This document shows, in pieces, positions 40,061-49,456 of a stretch of DNA of 64,000 bases. Below the pieces are notes generated by a model. That model was not told the DNA's origin. It saw nothing but the letters and a program-made list of their open reading frames with translations, and searched no databases. Both the position numbers and the translations under genes were made by a program. This stretch comes from Limosilactobacillus portuensis (GTDB taxonomy: Bacteria; Bacillota; Bacilli; Lactobacillales; Lactobacillaceae), in NCBI RefSeq assembly GCF_014838735.1, contig NZ_JABUXQ010000001.1, positions 1 through 64,000 on the forward strand. The letters are read 5' to 3'. Numbering within the stretch: position 1 is the stretch's first letter; each line of letters begins with the position of its first letter.

Positions 40061-40098
40061 CAGGTTCTGGATTAATCATTATCCACTACCTGTTTTTT
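40061..40098 (+). terminator. permease terminator
   Basis: CAGGT...TGGAT/ATCCA...ACCTG, followed by TTTTTTCTTT. Confidence 0.8.
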
Positions 40099-40153
40099 CT
40101 TTGGAGATGTAGTACAATACTTGGGTGAATCTTAGGGAAAGTTAGGAGAAACA

Positions 40154-41698
40154 ATGAATAAGGAAAGAACTGTTAACCAGGATAGCCAAGTTAAGCAAAT
40201 GATTCGCGCCATTATTATTGGACTGTTAACGGGATTAGTGGTTAGTACATTTCGGTTAATTATTCAACATTTTTTGGAATTGGTTAGTGCGAGTTTTGCT
40301 TATTTCCACCATCACCCAACGGGATTAATTTATTGGACAGTTGGTTCGGTAATTCTAGCATTAATTTTGGGCCAGCTTGCACAGCGCTACCCGAATATTA
40401 AAGGGTCCGGGATCCCTCAGGTTGAGGGTCAGTTAAAGTGTCAATTTGACGAAAAATGGTGGCCGGTTTTATGGCGAAAGTATCTTGGCGGAATTTTTGC
40501 CATTGGTTCTGGTCTGTTTCTCGGCCGCGAAGGACCTTCAATCCAGTTGGGAGCGACAATTGGTCAGGGGGTTGCCGAAACGGCCCACGTTAGTTCACTT
40601 AACCGTCGTGTTGGCATTGCTAGTGGTGCCGCTGCTGGATTGGCAGCAGCATTTAATGCACCGATTGCAAGCACCATTTTTATTCTGGAGGAAGTTTATC
40701 ATAACTTCTCACCGTTAATTTGGCTGGCAACCTTTATTAGTTCGCTTTGCTCAAATATGGTTTCTATGACTATCTTTGGTCTTAAGCCGGTATTAAATGT
40801 CCCTTATCAATATGAATTGCCGGTTGGCTTGTATTGGCATCTAATTATTCTAGGAATTGCGCTTGGCTTTCTGGGCCGGCTTTATCAGGTTGTTATTTTG
40901 CGACTTGATCATTGGTCGGGAAAGCTAACATGGCTTAAGCCTTCAGTATATCCTGTTATCCCATTTCTTTTAGTTATCCCGATTGCTTGGTACCTTCCTT
41001 ATACTCTTGGTGGTGGAAACCAGTTAATTGCTGAATTAAGGTTATTACCTTTTTCCCTAACTCTTTTTATTGGTTTGTTTGTTCTTCGCTTTGTCTTTTC
41101 TATGATTAGCTACGGAAGCCAATTACCTGGGGGAATCTTTCTGCCGATTTTGACCTTAGGAGCAGTCTTGGGAGCAGTTTATTGTACACTAATGGTTAAA
41201 GTGGGAATTTTGTCTGCGCGGTACCTACCAAATTTCATTATTTACGCAATGGCAGGCTACTTTGCTTGTATCAGTAAGGCGCCATTTACTGCAATTCTGC
41301 TTATTACCGAAATGGTAGGTTCGTTAGCACATTTGATGCCGTTAGCAATGGTTTCGATTATTGCCTATCTAGTGGTTGATGCGTTACATGGTAGGCCTGT
41401 TTATACCGCGATGTTTGAAAACTTTATCGGACTGCGCGCTAAGAAAGAGCCACTCCACCAAGAGACGCTTTCGGTAACGATTTATCCGGGATCAGAACTT
41501 GATGGATGTCAAATAGCGGATTATTCATGGCCGGCTGATTGCATTGTTTCCCTTATTTACCGTGGGGAAGATAAAATCATTCCAAACGGGAAGACAATTC
41601 TCCTAGCTGGTGATACCCTGCTCATTCAGGCAAATATTTCCGATAAGAATAAGCTTCAAGAAATATTAGAACGATCATCTCACACACCAAAAATGTAG
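40154..41698 (+). CDS. ClC-type chloride/proton antiporter or fluoride channel with RCK-C domain
   Basis: A 514-residue ClC transporter. The three selectivity loops are visible: GSGIPQ (about 83-88), GREGPS with the gating glutamate (about 123-128) and GGIFLPILTLG (about 332). The conserved serine in GSGIP favours chloride over fluoride. The last 80 residues form a TrkA-C/RCK-C regulatory domain (PGSELDGCQIADYSWPADCIVSLI). A role in acid tolerance or osmotic balance is plausible. Start ATG at 40154 after AGGAGAAACA. Confidence 0.9.
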   Translation: MNKERTVNQDSQVKQMIRAIIIGLLTGLVVSTFRLIIQHFLELVSASFAYFHHHPTGLIYWTVGSVILALILGQLAQRYPNIKGSGIPQVEGQLKCQFDEKWWPVLWRKYLGGIFAIGSGLFLGREGPSIQLGATIGQGVAETAHVSSLNRRVGIASGAAAGLAAAFNAPIASTIFILEEVYHNFSPLIWLATFISSLCSNMVSMTIFGLKPVLNVPYQYELPVGLYWHLIILGIALGFLGRLYQVVILRLDHWSGKLTWLKPSVYPVIPFLLVIPIAWYLPYTLGGGNQLIAELRLLPFSLTLFIGLFVLRFVFSMISYGSQLPGGIFLPILTLGAVLGAVYCTLMVKVGILSARYLPNFIIYAMAGYFACISKAPFTAILLITEMVGSLAHLMPLAMVSIIAYLVVDALHGRPVYTAMFENFIGLRAKKEPLHQETLSVTIYPGSELDGCQIADYSWPADCIVSLIYRGEDKIIPNGKTILLAGDTLLIQANISDKNKLQEILERSSHTPKM

Positions 41699-41763
41699 AA
41701 ATTAGGTGAAGAGTATGGTATTCTGTACTAGATATAGTGGGCAATTATTAGGAGGAAAAATCC

Positions 41764-42003
41764 TTGTATAACACATTAATGACTTTATTTTTAATAGATT
41801 GTGTAGTTCTGATTGCATGTGTAATGATGCAACCAGCTAAGAACGATAATGATGCAATGTCTGCTTTAACAGGTGGAGCTGGAGATTTATTCTCACGGCG
41901 TAAGGCTCGTGGATTTGAAGCCGTAATGCAGGTTGTTACTACGATTTGTGGGGCGATCTTCTTTATCCTAGCTTTGGCCTTGGTTTTCGTTTCATCACAC
42001 TAA
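41764..42003 (+). CDS. secG: SecG translocase subunit
   Basis: A 79-residue two-helix membrane subunit of SecYEG. Helix 1 spans about 3-22 and helix 2 about 55-77, joined by the conserved loop with LTGGAGDLFSRRKARGFE. Start is a TTG at 41764 following GGAGGAAAAATCC. First gene of the conserved secG-est-rnr-smpB group. Confidence 0.93.
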   Translation: MYNTLMTLFLIDCVVLIACVMMQPAKNDNDAMSALTGGAGDLFSRRKARGFEAVMQVVTTICGAIFFILALALVFVSSH

Positions 42004-42012
42004 AGCGGCGTT

Positions 42013-42045
42013 GCCTCCTGTATCATGTATTCAGGAGGCTTTTTT
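42013..42045 (+). terminator. terminator after secG
   Basis: GCCTCCTG/CAGGAGGC with an 11-nt loop and TTTTTT; est follows 21 bases later, so it may act as an attenuator for the rest of the cluster. Confidence 0.8.
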
Positions 42046-42065
42046 ATTTTAAGGAGTAAGAAATA

Positions 42066-42821
42066 ATGGAAGTTAGTTCGGGGAAGCCCTTTTTATTTCC
42101 GCACGGTCGTTTTGGGGTTATTCTATTACATTCATATACGAGTAGTAGTGCTGATATGCGAATGCTTGCACGACACCTGGAGCGACAGGATTATACGATT
42201 TATGCTCCAGTCTTTACTGGGCATGGGAGCGATCCACTGACTGTTTTAGAAAAAAGTGGTCCAGAAGATTGGTGGACTGATACGCAATTTGCAGTTCGGC
42301 GATTAAAGGATATGGGAATGGAGAAGATAGCGATCCTCGGTTTGTCATTAGGAGGATTATTAGCTACCAAGGCATTAGAGAATGATCCAACCCTAGTAGG
42401 CGGGGGAGTTTTTGCGTCTCCCGTTACTACTTGGGGACAATCAAATGTTCCACAATTTTTCCCGCAATTAGCAACTGCTTACTATAAGAAAGCAGGATTG
42501 GATTCCCGGAAAATTAACGAACGAATTGTAAAAATTAATCAATTGTTACCAAAACAATTAACTGCTATTAGCGAAATGACCCGGGAAATAGATCAGCACC
42601 TGGAGCAAATCCACCAGCCATTTTTTATTGGTCAAGGTGGTCGGGATGAAATGATTAACCCTCATTCTGGAAAAGAATTAGCCGAAAAGTTATTAGCCCA
42701 AGGAACTCCAGTTGACTATCATTATTATCCGCAGGCTGGTCACGTTCTTACCGTTAACAATGCCCATCGCCAGTTATTTGCTGACGTTACTGACTTCCTA
42801 CAAAAAACATTTGAGGTGTAA
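42066..42821 (+). CDS. est: carboxylesterase, Est30-like alpha/beta hydrolase
   Basis: A 251-residue cytoplasmic esterase. The oxyanion loop is LLHSYTSSSADM near 20, the nucleophile Ser lies in GLSLGG near 95, the acid in GQGGRDEMI near 198, and the His in YPQAGHVLTV near 226. This family hydrolyses short-chain esters; the physiological substrate is unknown. It lies between secG and rnr in many Firmicutes. rnr starts one base after its stop. Confidence 0.9.
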   Translation: MEVSSGKPFLFPHGRFGVILLHSYTSSSADMRMLARHLERQDYTIYAPVFTGHGSDPLTVLEKSGPEDWWTDTQFAVRRLKDMGMEKIAILGLSLGGLLATKALENDPTLVGGGVFASPVTTWGQSNVPQFFPQLATAYYKKAGLDSRKINERIVKINQLLPKQLTAISEMTREIDQHLEQIHQPFFIGQGGRDEMINPHSGKELAEKLLAQGTPVDYHYYPQAGHVLTVNNAHRQLFADVTDFLQKTFEV

Positions 42822-42822
42822 T

Positions 42823-45228
42823 ATGACAACAAAAACGAAATTAAAAGATCAGATATTAGATTACCTAAAGGAAAATGCCAATGTTAGTTTTTCAGCTGAA
42901 AAACTAGGACGGGCATTAAAGATGGCTGATGCTGATTCCTTTACGCCAATTGTTCAAGCATTAGCCGAACTTGAACGTGAGAAGAAAGTGACAGTGACTG
43001 ATCGCGGAGAATTTAAGGCTGTGATTAAGCCCCAAGCAATTATCGGGACTTTCCATGCTAATGATAAGGGGTTTGGCTTTGTTGACTATGATCCTGACTT
43101 ACCGGATATGTATATAAACCCTGACCATACAATGCACGCCTTAAATGGTGATCAGGTTGAAGTAAAAATTCTTCGCCCTGCTAAGCCAGGGAGTGACCAG
43201 GGTCCTGAAGGGCAAGTAGTTAAAATTGTTGAACATAACTACGATCAAATCGTTGGTGAGTTTAAACAGGAAACTGTCGGTGATTATATTGGTGAAATTC
43301 TTCTAAAGGATAAAAAGCTTTCTAATTACCGGTTCTTCGTTAATGATCAAGGACTAAAACCAATGGATGGTCAAGTAGTTACCGCGACTGTTGCCACCTA
43401 TCCTGATGATGAGGCCCCGCAAGTAATGACTGGTGCAGTTAACGAAGTGATTGGTGATAAGGATGAGCCGGGAATTGATATTCTTTCGGTGATCTATGCC
43501 CACGACGTTCCTCATGAATTTCCTCAAGAGGTAATGGATGAAGCTAATAAAATCCCATTGAAGGTCCTTCCTGAAGAAAAGAAGGGTCGGGTAGACATTA
43601 CTGACCAGCCGTTAGTAACAATTGATGCAATTGAGTCTAAAGATTTGGACGATGCGGTTGTTGCGTGGAAGATGGATAACGGTCACTATCATCTTGGAGT
43701 TCATATCGCTGATGTTAGCCACTACGTTAAGCCGGGATCCGCCCTTGATAAGGAAGCATTTAAGCGGGGAACTTCAGTTTACTTAACTGACCGGGTAGTA
43801 CCAATGCTTCCTAAACGGCTTTCTAATGGTATTTGTTCTCTTAATCCAGGTGAAGAACGACTTTCCATGAGTTGTGAAATGGAGATTGATGAACAAGGAC
43901 GGATTGTTAAGCACCGGATTTTCCCAAGTGTAATGCGGTCCCACGCGCGAATGACCTATAAGGCAGTCAATCGGATCCTGGAATCCCATGATGCTAAGAC
44001 AATGGCTGAATATAAGGATTTAGTTCCGATGTTTGAAACCATGCGCGATATTCATAAGATCCTGTTAAATTCACGGAAACGCCGGGGTGCAATTGACTTT
44101 GAAGCACCGGAAGCCAAGATTATTGTTGATGATCAGGGGCACCCAACTGATATTCAACTTCGTGAACGCGGATTGGCAGAGCGGATGATCGAATCATTTA
44201 TGCTTGCCGCTAACGAAACGGTTGCTGAACATTATTACAAGGAGCATGTCCCATTCCTTTATCGGATTCACGAACAACCTGATAATGAGAAGATTAAGTC
44301 TTTCTTTGAATTCCTAAATGTTTTCGGGATTAATGCTCATGGTGATATTAATAATGTTAAGCCGAAAATGCTTCAAAATGTTTTGAAACAGGTTGCTGGA
44401 AAGCCGGAAGAACAAATGGTTCAAGTAATGATGTTGCGGAGCATGCAACAGGCAAAGTATGACGATGAAGAGGTTAGTCACTTTGGCTTAGGTGCAAAGT
44501 ATTACACCCACTTTACTTCACCGATTCGGCGGTACCCTGATGATACGGTTCACCGTTTAATTAAGTGGTATGAAAAGCATGGTAAGGGAGAAGACGCAAA
44601 GGCTGCCTGGCGTGATCGTTTGCCAGAAATTGCTGAGCATACGTCATTTACAGAACGGCGGGGAATTGATACTGAACGTGATGTTGATAGCATGAAGAAG
44701 GCTGAATATATGGAGGACCATGTTGGAGAAACCTTCGATGCAGTTGTTAGTTCAGTTATGAAGTTCGGACTATTTGTTGAATTAGAGAATACCGTTGAGG
44801 GACTCGTCCACATTAGCGTCATGAATGATGACTACTATGAATATTCAGAAAAGCATCTGGCTTTAATTGGTCGTAGTCACCACCGAATTTTCCAAATTGG
44901 TCAACCGATCAAGGTTAAACTAGTTCGGGTTGACAAGGATCTACGTGAAGTCGATTTTCAATTAGTTAACCCCGAAGAAGCACCAACAACCAAGATTCGG
45001 GTTCCCCATAACGATGATCGTCGTGGCGGTCGTCGGGGAAATAATCGGCATGGTCACAGTAATGGTAGTCACAAGCAAAATGGCGGTCATTTCCGGAATA
45101 CACAAGGAAAGTGGAAACACGATGGTCGTGAGAATGGTAATCGGAATAACCGGCAAATAAATCGTGGACAGGCCCGTCACCATAATAATTCTCGTGATTT
45201 TGAAGGACAGCGTCGACGCCGACATTAA
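42823..45228 (+). CDS. rnr: ribonuclease R
   Basis: An 801-residue 3'-5' exoribonuclease that degrades structured RNA and tagged non-stop mRNAs with SmpB/tmRNA. Domain order: N-terminal winged helix (about 5-65), cold-shock domains (about 65-220), RNB catalytic domain with TIDAIESKDLDDAVV near 265 carrying the metal-binding aspartates, and an S1 domain (about 630-720, GETFDAVVSSVMKFGLFVEL). The last 80 residues are low-complexity Arg/Gly/His/Asn. I start at the ATG at 42823 after GAGGTGTAAT; the frame remains open upstream inside est, which is a shadow. Confidence 0.96.
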   Translation: MTTKTKLKDQILDYLKENANVSFSAEKLGRALKMADADSFTPIVQALAELEREKKVTVTDRGEFKAVIKPQAIIGTFHANDKGFGFVDYDPDLPDMYINPDHTMHALNGDQVEVKILRPAKPGSDQGPEGQVVKIVEHNYDQIVGEFKQETVGDYIGEILLKDKKLSNYRFFVNDQGLKPMDGQVVTATVATYPDDEAPQVMTGAVNEVIGDKDEPGIDILSVIYAHDVPHEFPQEVMDEANKIPLKVLPEEKKGRVDITDQPLVTIDAIESKDLDDAVVAWKMDNGHYHLGVHIADVSHYVKPGSALDKEAFKRGTSVYLTDRVVPMLPKRLSNGICSLNPGEERLSMSCEMEIDEQGRIVKHRIFPSVMRSHARMTYKAVNRILESHDAKTMAEYKDLVPMFETMRDIHKILLNSRKRRGAIDFEAPEAKIIVDDQGHPTDIQLRERGLAERMIESFMLAANETVAEHYYKEHVPFLYRIHEQPDNEKIKSFFEFLNVFGINAHGDINNVKPKMLQNVLKQVAGKPEEQMVQVMMLRSMQQAKYDDEEVSHFGLGAKYYTHFTSPIRRYPDDTVHRLIKWYEKHGKGEDAKAAWRDRLPEIAEHTSFTERRGIDTERDVDSMKKAEYMEDHVGETFDAVVSSVMKFGLFVELENTVEGLVHISVMNDDYYEYSEKHLALIGRSHHRIFQIGQPIKVKLVRVDKDLREVDFQLVNPEEAPTTKIRVPHNDDRRGGRRGNNRHGHSNGSHKQNGGHFRNTQGKWKHDGRENGNRNNRQINRGQARHHNNSRDFEGQRRRRH

Positions 45229-45253
45229 TATTTTGACCTGATGGGGGGATTCC

Positions 45254-45721
45254 ATGGCCAAAAAGCATGAAAACAATGATAATTTAATCGCTCAAAACAA
45301 AAAGGCCCGTCATGATTATTTTGTGACTGACACATATGAAGCAGGACTAGTTTTAACGGGAACGGAGATTAAGTCTGTACGAGCACACCGGGTTAATTTA
45401 AAAGATGGCTTTGCTCAAATTCGTAATGGTGAAGCATGGTTAATGAATGTTCATATTAGTGAATACGATAATGGAACTTTCTTCAATCAGGATCCGCTTC
45501 GTAATCGTAAACTGCTTCTCCACAAAAAAGAGATTCATAAATTAACTGGTGCTCTCCAAGATAAGGGAGTTACACTTATCCCGTTAAAGATGTATATTAA
45601 GCACGGCTACGCAAAGGTTCTTCTCGGTCTTGCTAAAGGAAAACACGAATACGATAAACGTGAATCCATTAAGCGCCGTGAAGTCAACCGTGAGATGGAG
45701 CGGGTAATGAAGCATTATTAG
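45254..45721 (+). CDS. smpB: SsrA-binding protein
   Basis: A 155-residue oligonucleotide-binding-fold protein that delivers tmRNA to stalled ribosomes. Conserved blocks are [27 protein letters not shown], then [20 protein letters not shown] and a basic C-terminal tail that enters the mRNA channel. ATG at 45254 follows GGGGGGATTCC. Its RNA partner ssrA is at 62519. Confidence 0.97.
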   Translation: MAKKHENNDNLIAQNKKARHDYFVTDTYEAGLVLTGTEIKSVRAHRVNLKDGFAQIRNGEAWLMNVHISEYDNGTFFNQDPLRNRKLLLHKKEIHKLTGALQDKGVTLIPLKMYIKHGYAKVLLGLAKGKHEYDKRESIKRREVNREMERVMKHY

Positions 45722-45729
45722 AGGTAGAG

Positions 45730-45860
45730 TGCGAGCCAGCAAAGGACTTGCGGAAAGCCAGCAATTTCTCCTGACGAAGGCGTCTCGCGCCTAGGAAGGA
45801 GGTTGCTGGCTCTAGCAAGTTCCTGGCGAGCAGTTCTTGACTATGTCGCCGATGCAACCA
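45730..45860 (+). repeat. structured intergenic element, family B copy 1
   Basis: Nested stems GCCAG/CTGGC, GGACTTGC/GCAAGTTCC, AGCCAGCAA/TTGCTGGCT, a TT bulge, TCTCCT/AGGAGG and a terminal AGGCG/CGCCT hairpin, followed by a tail with TTGACTATGTCGCCGATGC. The tail and TT bulge are shared with copies at 7562 and 62125. It lies between convergent smpB and the LURP-one gene. Confidence 0.7.
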
Positions 45861-45866
45861 TATACA

Positions 45867-45905
45867 CAAAACAAGCGACTGACAATTTTGTCAGTCGCTT
45901 GTTTG
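45867..45905. terminator. bidirectional terminator smpB / LURP-one gene
   Basis: AACAAGCGACTGAC/GTCAGTCGCTTGTT with AATTTT loop; T-run on the plus strand and A-run before it. Confidence 0.85.
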
Positions 45906-45928
45906 TTTAAGCAGCTTTAATTTAATCA

Positions 45929-46498
45929 TTATTTTTGCTTTTTAAACTGTGATGATTCAATTTGGTAACCAAGACAAGTATCATTCCCCGTAGCAACGCT
46001 TCCCCAGTGGACGTGGAGTGGGGATGATTGTTTGCGACGAGCCCAATGTTGGAGAACACTTGCAACAAGGATGGCAAGTGGTTCATCTTCTTCATTTTTT
46101 ACCTTTAACTCGTGATAATAATCGCCAGTAAAAGCAACTGGCTGGATGGAAAAGACGAGGTGATTCTTTTTAAAAACGCGATACTTTCCCGAGAATGGTG
46201 AACCAACGACAACCCAGCTAAGGCCCTTAATATAAATAACCTCACGAACGAAACCAAGAGACTTACTAACTGTTCCCACTTTTTGGCGATCCTTAAATAA
46301 GGCAAACTTTGGAATTATTCCAAAACTGAGCTGTTTCACTTCGGCAAGTAAGTCACCAGAAATTGAATATAAAGATAAAACATCGTGAAGCGCACCCCAT
46401 TTACCTACCAGGAGGTATAGCGAACGTCCTTGATAGTTACGAATAACGGTAGTTCCGTGGAGGTCTGTATCATGATCACGTAAATAAAGTTGCCGCAT
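45929..46498 (-). CDS. LURP-one-related (tubby-like fold) protein
   Basis: A 189-residue protein resembling the LURP-one/DUF567 (YxjI) family: a tubby-like beta barrel without a clear enzyme motif. Visible features are LYLRDHDTDLHGTTVIRNYQG near the start and GDYYHELKVKNEEDEPLAILVASVLQHW near residue 145. Function unknown; relatives may bind lipids. I use the ATG at 46498 because AAGGAG lies 10 bases upstream; an upstream in-frame ATG at 46534 lacks a ribosome binding site. Confidence 0.7.
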   Translation of the reverse strand: MRQLYLRDHDTDLHGTTVIRNYQGRSLYLLVGKWGALHDVLSLYSISGDLLAEVKQLSFGIIPKFALFKDRQKVGTVSKSLGFVREVIYIKGLSWVVVGSPFSGKYRVFKKNHLVFSIQPVAFTGDYYHELKVKNEEDEPLAILVASVLQHWARRKQSSPLHVHWGSVATGNDTCLGYQIESSQFKKQK

Positions 46499-46640
46499 CC
46501 AATCACCGCTCCTTAAAGACAAATTAATTACCATTATTGTACCAGTTTACTTATAAAAATGATAACTTTACAAAGCGGTTTCATTTTCCATTCCCGCCCA
46601 TCGCTACTTATGCTAAAATATTAGTTGAGGTGCTAGAATC

Positions 46641-47339
46641 GTGAAACAACTTATTCATAATGATTGGTGGGACGTTTTAAAACCCCAATTTGAAAGTGCA
46701 TATTATGCGCAGTTACATAATTTCTTAAAAGAAGAGTACAGCCATCGGACAATCTATCCGGAGATGCATCATATTTTTGAGGCTTTTGAATGGACACCCT
46801 TTAGTAAAGTCAAAGTTGTCATTTTAGGTCAAGATCCGTACCATGGTCCTCACCAGGCTCATGGATGCAGCTTTTCGGTTTTGCCAGGGATCCCTGTTCC
46901 ACCATCATTGCAAAATATTTATAAGGAACTGCAAAGTGATGTCGGTTGTCATCCGGTTCAACATGGTTACCTAAAAAAATGGGCTGATCAAGGTGTTTTG
47001 CTTTTGAATTCGGTCTTAACAGTTCGTGCAGGCCAAGCCTTTTCTCACAAGGGGCATGGTTGGGAACAATTGACGGACGCTGCAATTCACGCATTGTCCG
47101 AACGCCCTCAACCAGTTGTCTTTATTCTCTGGGGAAGAGCGGCGCGGGATAAGAAAAAGCTGATTAACCTTAAGACAAATATTATCTTGGAATCAGCACA
47201 CCCAAGTCCGCTTTCAGCTAACCGTGGATTCTTCGGTTCAAAACCATTTTCAAAGACAAATGAAGCACTTCGCGCAATGGGAGAGGAGCCAATTGATTGG
47301 CAATTACCGGACCAACCGATAGTTGACGGTAAGGCTTGA
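46641..47339 (+). CDS. ung: uracil-DNA glycosylase
   Basis: A 232-residue family-1 enzyme that removes uracil from DNA. The water-activating Asp65 lies in GQDPYHGP (63-70), and the Leu/His loop is SAHPSPLSA near 184. Start is GTG at 46641 after TTGAGGTGCTAGAATC. pta follows 24 bases later. Confidence 0.95.
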   Translation: MKQLIHNDWWDVLKPQFESAYYAQLHNFLKEEYSHRTIYPEMHHIFEAFEWTPFSKVKVVILGQDPYHGPHQAHGCSFSVLPGIPVPPSLQNIYKELQSDVGCHPVQHGYLKKWADQGVLLLNSVLTVRAGQAFSHKGHGWEQLTDAAIHALSERPQPVVFILWGRAARDKKKLINLKTNIILESAHPSPLSANRGFFGSKPFSKTNEALRAMGEEPIDWQLPDQPIVDGKA

Positions 47340-47363
47340 TAACCAATAAGGAGGTTTTTGTAG

Positions 47364-48338
47364 ATGGATTTATTTGATGAAATTGCTGCAAAGGTAAAGG
47401 GACAAGACAAAACCATTGTCTTCCCTGAAGGTGCTGATAAGCGAATCTTAGGTGCTGCCGTTCGTTTACAAAACGATGGTTTAGTAGAACCAATTCTGCT
47501 TGGAACAAAGGATGAGATTGAAGCAACCGCTAAGGAAAATAACTTCGATATTACCGGCTTAAAGATTATTGATCCAGCAACTTATCCAGAAGCTGATAAG
47601 AAGGCCATGTTTGATGCTCTCTTGGAACGCCGTAAGGGAAAGAATACTCCTGAACAAGTTGAAAAGATGCTTGAAGACGTTAGCTACTTTGGAACCATGT
47701 TAGTTTATATGGGAAAGGCTGATGGAATGGTTTCTGGAGCAGTTCACTCAACCGGTTCAACTGTTCGTCCAGCATTACAAATTATTAAAACAAAGCCAAA
47801 TGCTCACCGAATTAGTGGGGCATTCTTGATGCAAAAAGGTGACCAACGGTACATCTTTGCTGACTGTGCAATTAACATTGAATTAGATGCGGATACCATG
47901 GCTGAGGTTGCTGTTCAAAGTGCAGAGACTGCCAAAATCTTTGGTATTGATCCTAAGGTTGCTCTTCTTAGTTTCTCTACTAAGGGTTCTGCTAAGGGTG
48001 AGATGGTTACTAAGGTTGCCGAAGCTACAGAAAAGGTTCATGAAATGGAACCAGATCTTCCTGCTGATGGTGAAATGCAATTCGATGCCGCTGTTGTTCC
48101 TTCAGTTGGCGAGTTAAAGGCTCCAGGTTCTAAGGTTGCCGGCCACGCAAATGTCTTTATTTTCCCAAGCCTTGAAGCCGGAAATATTGGTTACAAGATT
48201 GCCCAACGATTTGGTGGCTTTACTGCTGTAGGCCCAATTCTCCAAGGCTTGAATGCTCCAATTGCCGATCTTTCGCGGGGATGCAGTGAGGATGATGCTT
48301 ACAAGGTAGCTATTATTACAGCTGCTCAGGCATTATAA
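47364..48338 (+). CDS. pta: phosphate acetyltransferase
   Basis: A 324-residue enzyme interconverting acetyl-CoA and acetyl phosphate. The short (Pta-only) form, with the signature blocks GMVSGAVHSTGSTVRPALQIIK near 116 and VAGHANVFIFPSLEAGNIGYKIAQRFGG near 258. No ackA is adjacent. It lies in the common ung-pta-tsaE group. ATG follows AAGGAGGTTTTTGTAG. Confidence 0.96.
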   Translation: MDLFDEIAAKVKGQDKTIVFPEGADKRILGAAVRLQNDGLVEPILLGTKDEIEATAKENNFDITGLKIIDPATYPEADKKAMFDALLERRKGKNTPEQVEKMLEDVSYFGTMLVYMGKADGMVSGAVHSTGSTVRPALQIIKTKPNAHRISGAFLMQKGDQRYIFADCAINIELDADTMAEVAVQSAETAKIFGIDPKVALLSFSTKGSAKGEMVTKVAEATEKVHEMEPDLPADGEMQFDAAVVPSVGELKAPGSKVAGHANVFIFPSLEAGNIGYKIAQRFGGFTAVGPILQGLNAPIADLSRGCSEDDAYKVAIITAAQAL

Positions 48339-48365
48339 TAGAATATAATAAGTTTAAAAACTCTT

Positions 48366-48405
48366 GAGAGGAGAAACTGGAAAACATCAGTCTCTTCTCT
48401 CTTTT
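48366..48405 (+). terminator. pta terminator
   Basis: GAGAGGAGA/TCTCTTCTCTC stem with a 16-nt loop and a TTTTG tail. Confidence 0.65.
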
Positions 48406-48466
48406 GTTGCTTTTAAGCTTAGGTATCAGCTACAATAGCTTTAGAAAAACTGAGGAGCGGAGACGG

Positions 48467-48919
48467 ATGAAAGAAGTAAAGTTAACTGATCGCGAAAAAA
48501 CGATTGAGCTTGGTGAAAGGGTAGGACGGCTATTAAAGGCTGGAGATGTTTTAGTTTTAGATGGTGATCTTGGTGCCGGGAAGACAACTTTTACTAAGGG
48601 ATTAGCTAAGGGATTAGATATTCCAGACCTGATTAAGAGTCCAACCTTTACCATTATCCGTGAGTACCATGATGGTCGACTGCCGCTATACCATATGGAT
48701 GCGTACCGCCTTGAAAACGGTGGTGCAGAAGACTTAGGACTAGAGGAATACTTTGATAGTGACGGAGTGAGTGTTGTGGAGTGGGCCCAATTTGTTGAAG
48801 AGGAGTTACCTACTGATTTTTTGGCAATTCACTTTAAGCGAACGGATGACGAAAATACCCGTCTTCTTCAATTTGAACCACACGGCCGTCACTTTGAACA
48901 GGTAGTTACGGAGCTGTAA
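48467..48919 (+). CDS. tsaE: TsaE, tRNA t6A-modification ATPase
   Basis: A 150-residue P-loop protein needed with TsaB, TsaC and TsaD to make threonylcarbamoyl-adenosine at position 37 of ANN-decoding tRNAs. Walker A is DLGAGKTTFTKG near 35-46; SPTFTIIREY near 59 and YHMDAYRL follow. I use the ATG at 48467 with GAGGAGCGGAGACGG upstream; the open frame reaches back into the leader at 48404 without a ribosome binding site. A TTGCTT-18-TACAAT promoter (48407-48436) precedes it. Confidence 0.94.
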   Translation: MKEVKLTDREKTIELGERVGRLLKAGDVLVLDGDLGAGKTTFTKGLAKGLDIPDLIKSPTFTIIREYHDGRLPLYHMDAYRLENGGAEDLGLEEYFDSDGVSVVEWAQFVEEELPTDFLAIHFKRTDDENTRLLQFEPHGRHFEQVVTEL

Positions 48920-48921
48920 TA

Positions 48922-49410
48922 ATGTCAGAGACTGTTAAAATTAAATTAGCTGAACCTGAGGATGCAGCTGTTATTCTTAACTTTCTTCGACAAGCAGCAA
49001 CGGAAAGTGATGCGATCACAATTCCGCACCTAGAAAGAGTAACCGCGAAGGAAGAACGCGAAAATATTCAAATAATTAACAGCGTGGACGATTGTATAAT
49101 GTTACTAGCAGTGTTTGAAAAAGAGATTGTGGGGATGGTAACAATAATGCGGTTACCTAACGAACCTCAGATGGGTGAGTTAGGAGTTATTGTGGCCAAA
49201 AAATACTGGCATCAAGGAATTGGCCAGTTATTAGTGGATGAAGCTGAATATTGGTTTGCTAATTATAGTAGTTTGGCTCAACTTACCTTAGATGTTTTTG
49301 AGGATAATGTTCCGGCAATTAACTTATATCGTAAGATGAACTTTGTGGTTCGTGAGCATCGATTAGTTTCAGGACGAAGGGCACTCCAGATGGATTATCG
49401 GCAAGAATAA
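48922..49410 (+). CDS. GNAT family N-acetyltransferase
   Basis: A 162-residue single-domain GNAT enzyme. The acetyl-CoA pyrophosphate loop is KYWHQGIGQLLVDEA near 92-106, and the last motif, NVPAINLYRKMNFV, near 132. The start lies two bases after the tsaE stop, so it is probably translationally coupled. In many genomes a RimI-type acetyltransferase sits near tsaE/tsaB, but this one lacks enough similarity to call RimI. Substrate unknown. Confidence 0.85.
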   Translation: MSETVKIKLAEPEDAAVILNFLRQAATESDAITIPHLERVTAKEERENIQIINSVDDCIMLLAVFEKEIVGMVTIMRLPNEPQMGELGVIVAKKYWHQGIGQLLVDEAEYWFANYSSLAQLTLDVFEDNVPAINLYRKMNFVVREHRLVSGRRALQMDYRQE

Positions 49411-49411
49411 A

Positions 49412-49452
49412 AGGCTCCTGGCATTCAGAGTTGCGAATGTCAGGAGCCGTTA
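49412..49452. terminator. bidirectional terminator, GNAT / PAS genes
   Basis: GGCTCCTGGCATTC/GAATGTCAGGAGCC with a short loop. Confidence 0.8.
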
Positions 49453-49456
49453 TTGA

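Noticed and set aside
40154-41698. Fluoride-specific ClC channel
   Set aside because: The GSGIPQ loop has the serine typical of chloride transporters; fluoride-type ClCs usually carry a methionine there.
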